Shown: positions 16,952 through 27,239, numbered from the stretch's first letter. The stretch is DNA of 43,124 nt from Bacteroidota bacterium (GCA_026391945.1 JAPLDA010000043.1:1-43124), one strand, 5' to 3'. Program-made: numbers and translations. The notes: a model not told the origin generated them from the letters alone.

Positions 16952-19900
16952 TTGAAAACTAAACTGAAACGAATCCTGATACAAACAGCATTCCCGGCAA
17001 TCGTCGGGATGCTTTCAGTATTTGTATTCCCGGCACGTTTAACGGCGACTCCGCAGGCTTCATTCAATGCAGATCATACAGCAGGGTGTAACCCGCTGAA
17101 TGTTCAGTTCACCAGCACGTCAACAGGAGCAGTTTCCTATTACTGGGATCTTGGAAACGGAAACACTTCTACCCTTCCGAATCCTTCTATGTTATATACC
17201 CTTCCAGGCAGCTTCAACATATCGCTGGTGGTCACCGATGCTTCCGGCATCACCGACACGCTGATCCGGAACAACTACATCAATGTGGTTGGAGAACCCA
17301 ATGCTGATTTCGTTTGCGCTACCACATCATCCTGCCTGGACAACAACCTGTTCACGTTTAACAATACCTCCACGGGAGGATTCACTTACTTATGGGATTT
17401 CGGTGATGGAACCACATCCACACAAATGAGTCCGAGCCATCAATACACAATGACAGGCTCATTCACCATTACCCTGATCGCAAGAAATTTTTATGGCTGT
17501 GAAAATGTAAGGATCCGAAACCTGTACGTCACCGTCTTTCCAAGGCCGGTGGCGACCATTTTAACCAACGCCACATCGAGTTGTGACCCGTGGTCGGTAT
17601 TTAATTTCAGCTCATCAGGATCCAGCATCACTTCCTGGCACTGGGCATTCGGTGACGGAACTTCTTCAGGCCAGCCAAACCCCAGCCACGTTTATGGAAT
17701 ATCCGGAACATTCCCGGTTTCCCTGGTTGTGATCGATAACCATGGCTGTACGGATACCACCGACCAATCAACCATCATTCATGTCGGAACGTCTCATTGG
17801 GCAAGTTTCAGCCAGAACACCGACAGTGGTTGTGCTCCGCTCACAGTTAACTTCTATAATTCAAATTTAAATGCATCAACAAGTGTCTGGAATTTCGGTG
17901 ACGGCGGTACATCGACTCAGATCGCACCTTCACATGTTTACAACAATCCCGGGATTTATACGGTAAGTCTTATTGTTACAACATCAAGCGGATGTATTGA
18001 CACAGTCATTCATCCCAATGCCATACAGGCTGGCATTCAGCCGACGGCTAATTTTACATTTTCAAACGGAACCGGTTGCGCTCCTTTCCCGGTTCATTTC
18101 ACCAACACGTCAACCAATTATGCAACCTGTCAATGGAATTTCGGTGACGGCACCACTTCCAATTCATCCAACCCGACACATTCCTATACCGCCAACGGTA
18201 TATACAGCGTTACGCTCACCGTTTACGGTCCAACCGGCTGCTCCAAAAGCAAGTCGCTGGCGAACATCATCAATGTATCTTCTGCTCATGCATTGTTTAT
18301 TGCCAATCCAAGGATCGGCTGTCCGCCAATGACGGTTAATTTCACAAGCGCCTCCTACGGAAACCAACTCAGTTACTCATGGGATTTCGGTGACGGAGTC
18401 ACCTCCACTTCACCAAATCCATCTCACGTTTACACTACATCAGGAAGTTTTGATGTGACCCTAGTCGTCACCGATTCATTGGGATGCACCGACACGCTGG
18501 TAAAACCCTCTTATATCCAGACATCAAATCCTTCCTTAGGATATATACCTCCACCGACAACTTCCGGTTGTGCTCCGGTAACAGCACAGTTTACGGATGG
18601 AACAATGGGATCGGTTGCATGGTTCTGGGATTTCGGTGACGGAACTACTTCGACGTTGCAAAATCCATTGCATATCTATACAACACCAGGTAATTACTCG
18701 GTAACATTAACCACGCAGTCAGCAGGTGGTGGCTGCACTCAAACAATCAACAACTTCAGTTCCTTTGATGTGAAAGGTGGATTTGCCGGATTCACACATA
18801 CCGAAACTCCTTGTCCGCCTTATGAATCAGTATTCACCGATACTTCCCTGAATGCCGTTGCCTGGTTTTGGGATTTCGGTGATGGGACAACTTCTACTGC
18901 ACAAAATCCGGCTCATACTTTTTCCGATCCCGGGTATCACAGTGTTACGCTAACCATTACAACTTCCGATGGATGCACGTATACAACGATGCAAAACAAC
19001 GGCGTTTATTTCCAGCCGTTCGGAGCAAATTTTTATGGCATCCCGACAGGAACTACGTTCCCAATGGTGGTTGACTTTCACGCCAACTCAGTGGGAGCCA
19101 CCGGCTGGTTCTGGACGTTTGGTGACAGCACCTCATCCACTCTTGAAAATCCAAGCCATACCTATCCTGTATTCGGAAATTATAACGTCACCCTTACCAT
19201 TACAAACGGAGCCTGTACACTTACGTATGCACCTCCACCATTCAATTTCGGATTGCCTGATACCACGCCTGTACCCACAGGAAATCCTGGTATGCCCGGC
19301 GAACAGCAAGGATGTGCACCGCTGTCGGTTTCCTTCAGTAATGTTGTGGCAGGATCTGTTCTATGGCATTGGGAATTTGGAGATGGTGATACCTCTACTG
19401 CCCAGTTTCCACTGCATACATATTATATACCGGGCATCTATACGGTTACCCTGACAACCTACGATTCTTTAGGCCTGTCTTCGGTATTTGTGATGGATAG
19501 CATTGTGAAAGTCTCCGGGCCGAAGGCATTGTTTTCCTTTCAGCAAAATTCAAGTTGCACTTCCACGCAGATAACCTTTACCGATTCATCCACGGGAGCC
19601 ATCAACAACTGGTCATGGAATCTTGGTGACGGAACTTTTGCTTTCACTCAAAATGTCACACATACTTATTCCGGCAGCATGCCGAATTACATCATCACGC
19701 ATACTGTTTTTGACACACTCGGTTGTTCAAGCACTATTTCGACAAGCATCTTTGCAAATTTCATCAGTCCGCTCCTGGTGAGCGAGTCTGAAATCTGCGG
19801 ATTCGATACCGTCCATTTCACCACCAGCCTCCGGAATTTCGCTTCCTACCTCTGGGATTTCGGCGATGGAACATCGGATACGATTTGTGAACCGTCGCAT

Positions 19901-22750
19901 TTGTATCAAACCGAAGGTGTTTTTCATGCATCGGTAACGGTTACTGACAGTTCCGGGTGCTCGCAGACATTCACGGTATCTCCTCCGATAACGGTTAGTC
20001 TCCCGCTTTCCAATTTCACAGTGAACGGAACACGTCATGGTTGCGGAAGATCACGTGTTGATTTCATCAACCTGTCGGTGAACTCCGATTCTTACTTCTG
20101 GGATTTCGGGGACGGTTATACATCCAGCAACCAGGCACCTTCACACATCTATAATACAGCCGGAAGCTATACGGTATCGCTGACAGTTTACAGGGGACAA
20201 TGCGTATCAAACCTCACCATGCCGCACTATATAACCATCGACACGGCTTATGCGGCCTTCTCATCTGTTGTGGACGGAATCTGCATGCCGGTGACCATGA
20301 CGTTTACCGATTTAAGTGCCTACCCGGTTGCATGGTTCTGGAATTTCGGAAACGGTGACACCTCGACACTGCAAAACCCGGTGATCACTTACCTGACACC
20401 CCCGGGAGCCAATGTATCATTGACCATCACGGACATTCATGGTTGTACTTCAACAGCCTATCACACACCGATGGCGCCTATGATTGCAGACTTTAATGTA
20501 GCCAGCGATTCAGGATGTGCGCCGTTTACAACCCAGTTTACCGATCACTCCAATCTTTCTCAGAGATGGTTCTGGGATTTTGGCGATGGCGATACCTCAA
20601 CTGTGAGAAACCCGAATCATACCTACCAGAACCCCGGATCCTATACGGTGATGCTCGTGGTTTATTCTGACCCATACTATCATTGCACGGATACGCTGGT
20701 GATGCCACAACTGATAAAAGTCAAACATCCTGTTGCTGATTTCTCAACACCGGATCTTTCGGCCTGTGCGCCATCGCTCGTAAACTTCACTGGCCATGCC
20801 GTTGACGCCGACAACTACCTGTGGGATTTCGGCGACAGCACGACCTCCACCAATCAAAACCCATCGCATATATATAACAGGCCGGGTATATATACTGTTT
20901 CCCTCATCGCCCTGAACAGCCTGGGATGTGCCGATACACTGGTTAAACATCAATATGTTTATGTGCTTGGGTCTATCACCAATTTCACGCCTTCAGCATA
21001 CTCAGGATGCAACCCGTTCAATGTAACGTTTACTGATTTATCGCAGGGAGCCATCGACTGGACATGGAGTTTCGGTGACGGTTATTCAACCACGCAACCA
21101 AGCCCGGTGCATCTTTACCAGGATACAGGTTCCTATACGGTTGCGCTCGTAACCCATGATACGGCGGGATGCGCATCCTATTATGAATTGCCACAGGAAA
21201 TTTTTGTTCACCCGACGCCAGTAGCATCCTTCATGACCAACGACAGTGCTGGTTGCCAGCCTTACCAAGTAACCTTCAGCAACACTTCCCTCAGCAGCGA
21301 TTCTTCTTATTGGGATTTTGGTGACGGAGCCACTTCGACCAGCAGGGATCCCGTGCATACCTATACAACACCTGGAATTTACCCGGTTTATCTTGTTACC
21401 ACCAACCAATTCGGTTGCACCGATACGTTTGTATTGAATCACCCGATCATCGTGAAAGCCACGCCTCAGCCCGCTTTCACCGTCGATACCACGCAGGGTT
21501 GCGCCGGCCTCTCGGCACAATTCCATGACTTATCGGCTAACCTCATCCAGCCATCTTATTCGTGGGATTTCGGAAACGGCAACACTTCCGTTTTGCAAAA
21601 TCCGCCTGTGCAGTTCACCAATCCAGGGTTTTATGACATTACCTTAACCATCACCAATTCGAACGGGTGCAGCAATTCGGTGATGTATCCTGCATACATC
21701 CATGTATTTGATACTTTGCCGCCGCCAATTTCAGAAATACTGAGTGTTTCTGTCACCTCCAATACGTCCATAGAAATCACCTGGGAAAACAACCCGGCCA
21801 TCGACCTTGGCGCATATATACTTTATAGATTTAACCCGTCAACCAATGTATATGACAATATATTCAGGATCGACAACCCTAACAACACCGGCTTCTCCCT
21901 GAACCCGACCTACATTGATTCGGGATTGAATACACTTCAGAATACGTATACCTATAAATTGCAGTCACTCGACATTTGCGGTTACACAATCGGGCTTGAC
22001 CAGCTCAACCCGCATACATCCATCAATGTTACCTCGCAGCGTGCAGGACAGTTCATCAAGGTATGGTGGAATTCGTATGGAGGATGCCCGGTGAACACGT
22101 ATGAAATCTTCCGTTCTCATCCCGGCAGCTCCCTGCAATGGATTGCTTCTGTTCCTTATTTCCAGCTTACCTATTTTGATACCATGTTCGATTGCCCTTA
22201 CCAGTACTCTTATAAAATCATGGCCACCGATTTATGCGGCCGCCCTTATATTTCGAACAGTGATACTTCTGCCACGGAACCCTTTAATTTCCTGGCCAAC
22301 CAGGTAGTGGATGTAGTCCGGTCGACGGTTGTAGATAATCAAACCGTGCTCACCGAATGGCTGCAACCGGTTGTTCATCCTGAAAAAGTTGCGCAGTTCG
22401 AAATCTACCGTTCCACCGACAGCATTAATTTCTCTTACCAGGCAACGGTTCCGTCGATACAAACCGATTACATAGATTATCATGCAGACGTACAGAACAA
22501 CCATTACTACTACCGGATCAAAGTCGTGAACACCTGCGACATCTATGAAGATCCAAGTACCAACACGTCCACGATACTGCTGAAAGGTGAAATGCATGAC
22601 GACCGAACCGTACACCTGAACTGGTCGCCATACACCGGCTGGGATAGCGGCGTGGATTATTATATCATCGAAGTGCTGGATGAAAACGGACAATGGCAAT
22701 TCCTCAAACAAGTGGAAGGATGCACGACTCATTACGTTTACCAGCAATAA
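16952..22750 (+). CDS. Giant secreted protein with 19 PKD repeats
   Basis: A 1932-aa surface protein. The start is a TTG at 16952; no in-frame ATG precedes the signal peptide (ILIQTAFPAIVGMLSVFVFP, cleaved near ARLTA). Residues about 30-1585 hold 19 PKD domains, each marked by a W-x-FGDG-type core with T/S-rich turn and a GxYxVxL strand, plus paired Cys around SGCAP and GCxDT that probably form one disulfide per domain. From about 1586 to the end there are three Fn3-like modules. Proteins of this architecture are T9SS cargo used in adhesion or gliding and normally end in a type B sorting domain (the gliding motility-associated C-terminal domain). This one stops after TTHYVYQQ with no such domain. 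Confidence 0.88.
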   Translation: MKTKLKRILIQTAFPAIVGMLSVFVFPARLTATPQASFNADHTAGCNPLNVQFTSTSTGAVSYYWDLGNGNTSTLPNPSMLYTLPGSFNISLVVTDASGITDTLIRNNYINVVGEPNADFVCATTSSCLDNNLFTFNNTSTGGFTYLWDFGDGTTSTQMSPSHQYTMTGSFTITLIARNFYGCENVRIRNLYVTVFPRPVATILTNATSSCDPWSVFNFSSSGSSITSWHWAFGDGTSSGQPNPSHVYGISGTFPVSLVVIDNHGCTDTTDQSTIIHVGTSHWASFSQNTDSGCAPLTVNFYNSNLNASTSVWNFGDGGTSTQIAPSHVYNNPGIYTVSLIVTTSSGCIDTVIHPNAIQAGIQPTANFTFSNGTGCAPFPVHFTNTSTNYATCQWNFGDGTTSNSSNPTHSYTANGIYSVTLTVYGPTGCSKSKSLANIINVSSAHALFIANPRIGCPPMTVNFTSASYGNQLSYSWDFGDGVTSTSPNPSHVYTTSGSFDVTLVVTDSLGCTDTLVKPSYIQTSNPSLGYIPPPTTSGCAPVTAQFTDGTMGSVAWFWDFGDGTTSTLQNPLHIYTTPGNYSVTLTTQSAGGGCTQTINNFSSFDVKGGFAGFTHTETPCPPYESVFTDTSLNAVAWFWDFGDGTTSTAQNPAHTFSDPGYHSVTLTITTSDGCTYTTMQNNGVYFQPFGANFYGIPTGTTFPMVVDFHANSVGATGWFWTFGDSTSSTLENPSHTYPVFGNYNVTLTITNGACTLTYAPPPFNFGLPDTTPVPTGNPGMPGEQQGCAPLSVSFSNVVAGSVLWHWEFGDGDTSTAQFPLHTYYIPGIYTVTLTTYDSLGLSSVFVMDSIVKVSGPKALFSFQQNSSCTSTQITFTDSSTGAINNWSWNLGDGTFAFTQNVTHTYSGSMPNYIITHTVFDTLGCSSTISTSIFANFISPLLVSESEICGFDTVHFTTSLRNFASYLWDFGDGTSDTICEPSHLYQTEGVFHASVTVTDSSGCSQTFTVSPPITVSLPLSNFTVNGTRHGCGRSRVDFINLSVNSDSYFWDFGDGYTSSNQAPSHIYNTAGSYTVSLTVYRGQCVSNLTMPHYITIDTAYAAFSSVVDGICMPVTMTFTDLSAYPVAWFWNFGNGDTSTLQNPVITYLTPPGANVSLTITDIHGCTSTAYHTPMAPMIADFNVASDSGCAPFTTQFTDHSNLSQRWFWDFGDGDTSTVRNPNHTYQNPGSYTVMLVVYSDPYYHCTDTLVMPQLIKVKHPVADFSTPDLSACAPSLVNFTGHAVDADNYLWDFGDSTTSTNQNPSHIYNRPGIYTVSLIALNSLGCADTLVKHQYVYVLGSITNFTPSAYSGCNPFNVTFTDLSQGAIDWTWSFGDGYSTTQPSPVHLYQDTGSYTVALVTHDTAGCASYYELPQEIFVHPTPVASFMTNDSAGCQPYQVTFSNTSLSSDSSYWDFGDGATSTSRDPVHTYTTPGIYPVYLVTTNQFGCTDTFVLNHPIIVKATPQPAFTVDTTQGCAGLSAQFHDLSANLIQPSYSWDFGNGNTSVLQNPPVQFTNPGFYDITLTITNSNGCSNSVMYPAYIHVFDTLPPPISEILSVSVTSNTSIEITWENNPAIDLGAYILYRFNPSTNVYDNIFRIDNPNNTGFSLNPTYIDSGLNTLQNTYTYKLQSLDICGYTIGLDQLNPHTSINVTSQRAGQFIKVWWNSYGGCPVNTYEIFRSHPGSSLQWIASVPYFQLTYFDTMFDCPYQYSYKIMATDLCGRPYISNSDTSATEPFNFLANQVVDVVRSTVVDNQTVLTEWLQPVVHPEKVAQFEIYRSTDSINFSYQATVPSIQTDYIDYHADVQNNHYYYRIKVVNTCDIYEDPSTNTSTILLKGEMHDDRTVHLNWSPYTGWDSGVDYYIIEVLDENGQWQFLKQVEGCTTHYVYQQ

Positions 22751-22772
22751 AGACAAATCTTAAAACCGGAAA

Positions 22773-23201
22773 ATGTCAATCGTATTTACGTGTTGCCTTC
22801 TTTATAATTATTTCATCAGGTACCGTCATTTCAAAATTCTTGAAACGTCGCCGCTGCAAATTCTGGCCGGCGCGAAGCATGCACAGGATTTCCTTTCGTG
22901 CAGGATTAAACTGATGGCTAAGTTTCCAGGGCACAAACTGGTATTCGATGAATTGTGGATTGATGACCGGTTGTATAAAGTCCGCATCACTGACGAAGAA
23001 AACCGTCATGTTGAAAATATTTTCAGGAAAAAACAAATTCTTTACATTGATGCCGGATCGGAAATCAATCACCACACCTTCGCCCCGCCGAAAACAAAAT
23101 CCGGTTCCAAAATTTTTCTCGGTTACCGTGTGGATGACAAAAGAAAGTATTTCCCGATTGACCTGTTCGTTGAAGAGGCCGGTCAGGCGGCCGTTGCCTG
23201 A
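22773..23201 (+). CDS. Hypothetical protein, 142 aa or shorter
   Basis: A frame with coding-like codon use from about 22825 on; the best part reads LVFDELWIDDRLYKVRITDE and later KIFLGYRVDDKRKYFPIDLF, a small soluble alpha/beta protein. The first ATG at 22773 gives an odd N-terminus (MSIVFTCCLLYNYF). An alternative ATG at 22914 has an AGGA 8 bases upstream and would give a 95-aa protein, but codons before it also look coding. It lies between the PKD giant and the sensor kinase. I do not recognise a family. Confidence 0.5.
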   Translation: MSIVFTCCLLYNYFIRYRHFKILETSPLQILAGAKHAQDFLSCRIKLMAKFPGHKLVFDELWIDDRLYKVRITDEENRHVENIFRKKQILYIDAGSEINHHTFAPPKTKSGSKIFLGYRVDDKRKYFPIDLFVEEAGQAAVA

Positions 23202-23255
23202 ATAATTTTTTCCAACCGGATGTATGTGTATTTTTTTTGGTAGCTTCGCTACTGA

Positions 23256-24212
23256 ATGAAACCCATCTATATTTTTTCCATCCTGTTCATCTACATCATG
23301 CTCCAGTTTGCGTGGTGGTCGTATCTTCTTGTCAAACTGAATACGGAAGTTTACCAACACAAAATTGAAAACGTAAGACTCCGTTCTACAGCTCCCGGAC
23401 AAACGATCGCTGAAGAAAAAATACTCGAGAAAAAACTCCACGAAAAGTGGTGGATGGTGATGGGTGAAGGCGGTGTATTCATTTCGCTATTACTTTTCGG
23501 AACCATCCTCACACTTCGTTCCTTCAATAAAGAAATGGCTCTTGCACGGCAGCAGAAAAACTTTCTGTTGTCGATCACGCATGAATTCAAATCGCCGCTT
23601 GCTTCCATCAAGTTGTATTTGCAGACGCTTCTCAAGCATGACCTCGACAAAGAAAAAAAAGTCTCCTTCATCAGCAGCGCCATCGATGATGCCGACCGGC
23701 TAAATAACCTCGTGGAAAATGCCCTGCTTGCCAACATGATCGATTACAAAGGGTATGCATTCCATAAAGAAGAAGTGAACCTGTCGGCGCTGGTTCGCCT
23801 TCTCGTTCAGAAATTTCAGTCGACCCCCGGAGCGAAAAATAAAACGACGGCTGTTATCGGGGAAGACATCACCATGCATGCCGATAAAGTGGCATTGGGA
23901 TTAATGCTGAACAATCTCCTGGAGAATGCTTCCAAATATTCCACTGAAAACACGCTGATTCATGTGAACCTGCAACGCCTGCATGACAAAACCATCTTGT
24001 CGGTTGCCGATGGAGGCGCCGGGATTCCTGATGCCGAAAAGACTAAGGTCTTCGAAAAATTTTACCGCCTCGGCAAAGAAGAAACCCGGACTACAAAAGG
24101 TACCGGTCTTGGATTGTATATTGTAAAGTACATTGTTGAACATCACAACGGCAAGATAACCGTTCGTGACAACTCACCGAAAGGTTCTGTATTTGAAATC
24201 GTTTTCAGCTGA
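23256..24212 (+). CDS. Sensor histidine kinase, 318 aa
   Basis: A membrane-bound kinase: span 1 at about residues 5-26, a short periplasmic loop, span 2 at about 68-88, then the HisKA dimerisation helix with phospho-acceptor His109 (SITHEFKSPLASIK) and a HATPase domain with N-box NNLLENASKYS, G1 VADGGAGIP and G2 GTGLGLYIV. No response regulator gene is adjacent, so it is an orphan. No HAMP or PAS domain is evident. A small hairpin (GTAGC-TTC-GCTAC, 23240-23252) ends three bases before the ATG and could limit translation. The sensed signal is unknown. Confidence 0.92.
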   Translation: MKPIYIFSILFIYIMLQFAWWSYLLVKLNTEVYQHKIENVRLRSTAPGQTIAEEKILEKKLHEKWWMVMGEGGVFISLLLFGTILTLRSFNKEMALARQQKNFLLSITHEFKSPLASIKLYLQTLLKHDLDKEKKVSFISSAIDDADRLNNLVENALLANMIDYKGYAFHKEEVNLSALVRLLVQKFQSTPGAKNKTTAVIGEDITMHADKVALGLMLNNLLENASKYSTENTLIHVNLQRLHDKTILSVADGGAGIPDAEKTKVFEKFYRLGKEETRTTKGTGLGLYIVKYIVEHHNGKITVRDNSPKGSVFEIVFS

Positions 24213-24257
24213 CATGATTCGATTTTCCACACAGGAAAGAATTTTCGGAAAATAAAT

Positions 24258-25778
24258 ATGACGAATAAAAAAGTTGTGATCATCATTATGGACGGCTGGG
24301 GCAAAGGCCCGCAAACCGCTGCCAATGCCATCTTCAAAGCCCACACTCCGTTTGTGGACCAGTTGTTTAAAAACCATCCGAACTCGGAGTTGCTGACATC
24401 CGGAGAAAATGTGGGATTGCCGGATGGCCAGATGGGAAATTCGGAAGTCGGCCATCTCAACATCGGTGCAGGACGAATCGTGTACCAGGATCTCGTGAAA
24501 ATAAATCTTGCCGTGAAAGACGGCTCGCTCCATGCGAACCCTGTCATCAAAGAAACATTCAGCTATGCGAAAATCAACCGGAAGAAAGTTCATCTCATCG
24601 GGCTGGTTTCCGACGGAGGTGTTCATTCTCATATCCGTCACCTGAAAGCGCTCTGTGACATTGCAAAAGAATGTTCACTTGAAGATGTTTTCATTCATGC
24701 TTTCACCGACGGCCGCGATACCGATCCGAAAAGCGGAATCGGTTTCATCCGTGAACTCGAAGATCATTTGAAAACTTCCACTGGGAAAATTGCATCTGTT
24801 GTCGGGCGTTATTATGCGATGGACAGGGATAAACGCTGGGAACGCGTGAAACTTGCTTACGACTTATTGGTTCATGGAACCGGAACGAAAACAAAAAACA
24901 TTTCAGAAGCCATTCAGCAAAGTTACGATGACGGTGTAACCGATGAATTCATCAAGCCTGTTGTCGCGGTGGATGATCATGACAAGCCCGTTGCCATCCT
25001 AGAAGAAGGAGATGTGGTGCTTTGTTTTAATTTCCGTACCGACCGCTGCCGGGAAATCACGCACGTGCTCACTCAAACAGACATGCCTGAACAACACATG
25101 CATAAACTCACTCTTCATTATGTGACGATGACCAATTACGATGACACGTTTCAGAATGTAGAAGTCGTTTTTGAAAAAGATAATCTCGCGATGACGCTGG
25201 GTGAAGTGCTGGCAAAGGCCGGAAAGAAACAAATCCGCATTGCAGAAACTGAAAAGTATCCACACGTTACTTTTTTCTTTTCGGGAGGAAGGGAAAAACC
25301 ATTCGATGGGGAGAAACGAATTCTCATTCCTTCTCCAAAAGTGGCCACGTATGATTTGCAACCGGAGATGAGCGCTGCTGCCGTTACGGATGCCATCGTT
25401 GTTGAACTGGAAAAAAGTGAAACGGATTTTGTGTGTCTCAATTATGCCAACGCCGACATGGTTGGTCACACCGGGGATTTCAATGCCGTTATCAAAGCCG
25501 TTGAAACGGTGGATGCCTGCGTGAAACGCGTAGTTGAAACAGGAATGAAAAATGGCTATTCATTTCTCATCACGGCCGATCACGGCAATGCCGATTTCAT
25601 GATCAATGAGGATGGAACTCCGAACACGGCTCATACCACCAACCCGGTTCCTCTTTTTCTTATTGACAACGATTACAAAAAGATCAGCAACGGGAAACTC
25701 TGCGACCTCGCTCCTACCGTTATCAAGATGATGGGAATGACCGTTCCAAAGGATATGACGGGGGAAATCCTGGTCTGA
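24258..25778 (+). CDS. gpmI: Phosphoglycerate mutase, cofactor-independent (GpmI)
   Basis: Converts 3-phosphoglycerate to 2-phosphoglycerate in glycolysis, cytoplasmic, with two manganese ions. At 506 aa it has the usual length. Asp12 (IIMDGWG) and the phosphorylated Ser62 (GQMGNSEVGH) are present, as are the substrate-binding DGRDTDP, the Arg-rich FRTDR and the metal-binding segments DMVGHTGD and TADHGNAD. The ATG at 24258 is 45 bases after the sensor kinase stop, so the two may be co-transcribed. Confidence 0.97.
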   Translation: MTNKKVVIIIMDGWGKGPQTAANAIFKAHTPFVDQLFKNHPNSELLTSGENVGLPDGQMGNSEVGHLNIGAGRIVYQDLVKINLAVKDGSLHANPVIKETFSYAKINRKKVHLIGLVSDGGVHSHIRHLKALCDIAKECSLEDVFIHAFTDGRDTDPKSGIGFIRELEDHLKTSTGKIASVVGRYYAMDRDKRWERVKLAYDLLVHGTGTKTKNISEAIQQSYDDGVTDEFIKPVVAVDDHDKPVAILEEGDVVLCFNFRTDRCREITHVLTQTDMPEQHMHKLTLHYVTMTNYDDTFQNVEVVFEKDNLAMTLGEVLAKAGKKQIRIAETEKYPHVTFFFSGGREKPFDGEKRILIPSPKVATYDLQPEMSAAAVTDAIVVELEKSETDFVCLNYANADMVGHTGDFNAVIKAVETVDACVKRVVETGMKNGYSFLITADHGNADFMINEDGTPNTAHTTNPVPLFLIDNDYKKISNGKLCDLAPTVIKMMGMTVPKDMTGEILV

Positions 25779-25789
25779 ATCCGGATTCA
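25776..25789. repeat. 14-bp perfect palindrome over the gpmI stop codon
   Basis: TGAATCCGGATTCA includes the gpmI stop codon (TGA, 25776-25778) and lies just before the candidate -7 element of the next gene. It lacks a loop and a T-run, so it is not a standard terminator. Confidence 0.45.
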
Positions 25790-25798
25790 CTTTTCTGC

Positions 25799-25806
25799 TA
25801 TCTTTG
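25799..25806 (+). promoter_or_regulatory. Candidate -7 element for the M20 dipeptidase
   Basis: TATCTTTG is the commonest form of the Bacteroidota -7 element. The start would lie about 55 bases before the ATG at 25869. No clear -33 is seen 19 bases upstream. Confidence 0.45.
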
Positions 25807-25868
25807 CTTTCCTTTTTTAAATCAAACTATAGGCAAATACTAAACGAACATATTAATCAACTATCAAC

Positions 25869-27239
25869 ATGGAACCCACACTTGAATTTATCAAAAGCAA
25901 CGAGAAACGATTTCTTGACGAACTTTTTAACCTGCTTCGCATTCCTTCTGTAAGCGCCGACAGCAAATACAAAGGCGATGTGGCAAAGGCAGCCGAATTC
26001 ATCAAAGCAAGCCTCGAGCAGGCCGGCGTTGACAAAGCAGAAATCTGCGAGACCAAAGGCCATCCCATTGTGTACGCTGAAAAAATGATTGACCCGAAAT
26101 TAAAAACGGTGATCATCTACGGACATTACGATGTGCAGCCTGCCGACCCGATCAACTTATGGAACACGCCGCCGTTTGAACCCACCATCCGCGACGGAAA
26201 AATTTTTGCACGAGGATCCTGCGACGACAAAGGACAGGTGTTCATGCACGTGAAAGCGTTCGAGAGCATGATGAAAACAAATTCGCTTCCATGCAACGTG
26301 AAATTCATGATTGAAGGAGAGGAAGAAGTCGGTTCATCCAACCTCGGCGAGTGGATCCGTGAAAATAAAAAACGATTAACGGGAGATGTGATTTTAATTT
26401 CCGATACGAGCATCCTCGCCAACGACACACCATCGATTGAAGTCGGTTTGCGCGGACTGAGTTACGTGGAAGTGGAAGTGACGGGACCAAACCGTGATCT
26501 TCATTCCGGTGTTTATGGCGGAGCCGTTGGCAACCCGATCCAGGTCCTATGCGACATGATCACTTCGATGAAAGATAAAAACAACCACATCACCATTCCG
26601 GGTTTTTATGATGACGTGGTGGAACTGACAAAAGAAGAACGCATCGAACTGAACAAAACTCCTTTTGATGAGACTGATTATAAAAAAGATCTTGGCGTGG
26701 ATGAACTCGTCGGGGAAACGGGTTTTACTTCACTCGAGCGTACCGGCATCCGCCCCACTCTTGAACTGAACGGAATCTGGGGAGGATACACCGGCGAAGG
26801 ATCCAAAACGGTTTTGCCTTCCAGTGCCTTCGCAAAAATCAGCATGCGTTTGGTTCCGAATCAAAGCAATGCAAAAATCACCAAACTGTTCACCGATCAT
26901 TTCAACAAGATTGCGCCGAAGAGTGTCAAGGTAAAAGTGACTCCTCATCACGGCGGAGAACCTGTTGTGACTCCGACCGATTCCGTAGCCTTCAAAGCCG
27001 CTGCCAAAGCGATGGAGAAAACATTCGGCAAAAAACCAATTCCGACACGCGGTGGTGGAAGCATCCCGATTGTTGCACTGTTCGAAAAAGAACTCGGATT
27101 GAAATCGGTGCTGATGGGTTTCGGCCTCGACAGCGATTTGATTCACTCGCCGAATGAACACTACGGAGTTTTTAATTTCATGAAAGGGATTGAAACGATT
27201 CCTCTTTTCTTCCGGTATTATTCGGAGATGAGCAAGTGA
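25869..27239 (+). CDS. M20-family dipeptidase (metallopeptidase)
   Basis: A cytoplasmic 456-aa di-zinc peptidase of the M20/CNDP-like group. Visible metal ligands and catalytic residues are His86 and Asp88 (YGHYDVQPAD), the bridging Asp in GSCDDKGQ, the catalytic Glu pair in EGEEEVGS, and the His near the end in SPNEHYGVFNF. The dimerisation (lid) domain is in the middle, including LHSGVYGGAVGNP. The family cleaves dipeptides or small amides; the exact substrate is unknown. It has its own candidate promoter and converges with the EamA transporter. Confidence 0.9.
   Translation: MEPTLEFIKSNEKRFLDELFNLLRIPSVSADSKYKGDVAKAAEFIKASLEQAGVDKAEICETKGHPIVYAEKMIDPKLKTVIIYGHYDVQPADPINLWNTPPFEPTIRDGKIFARGSCDDKGQVFMHVKAFESMMKTNSLPCNVKFMIEGEEEVGSSNLGEWIRENKKRLTGDVILISDTSILANDTPSIEVGLRGLSYVEVEVTGPNRDLHSGVYGGAVGNPIQVLCDMITSMKDKNNHITIPGFYDDVVELTKEERIELNKTPFDETDYKKDLGVDELVGETGFTSLERTGIRPTLELNGIWGGYTGEGSKTVLPSSAFAKISMRLVPNQSNAKITKLFTDHFNKIAPKSVKVKVTPHHGGEPVVTPTDSVAFKAAAKAMEKTFGKKPIPTRGGGSIPIVALFEKELGLKSVLMGFGLDSDLIHSPNEHYGVFNFMKGIETIPLFFRYYSEMSK

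Noticed and set aside
16935-16955. ATG at 16935 as start of the PKD protein
   Set aside because: It is out of frame and meets a stop after six codons.
22776-23441. Minus-strand ORF of 221 codons
   Set aside because: It overlaps the small plus-strand gene and the start of the sensor kinase; its composition (many Phe, Asn, Arg) is that of an antisense shadow.
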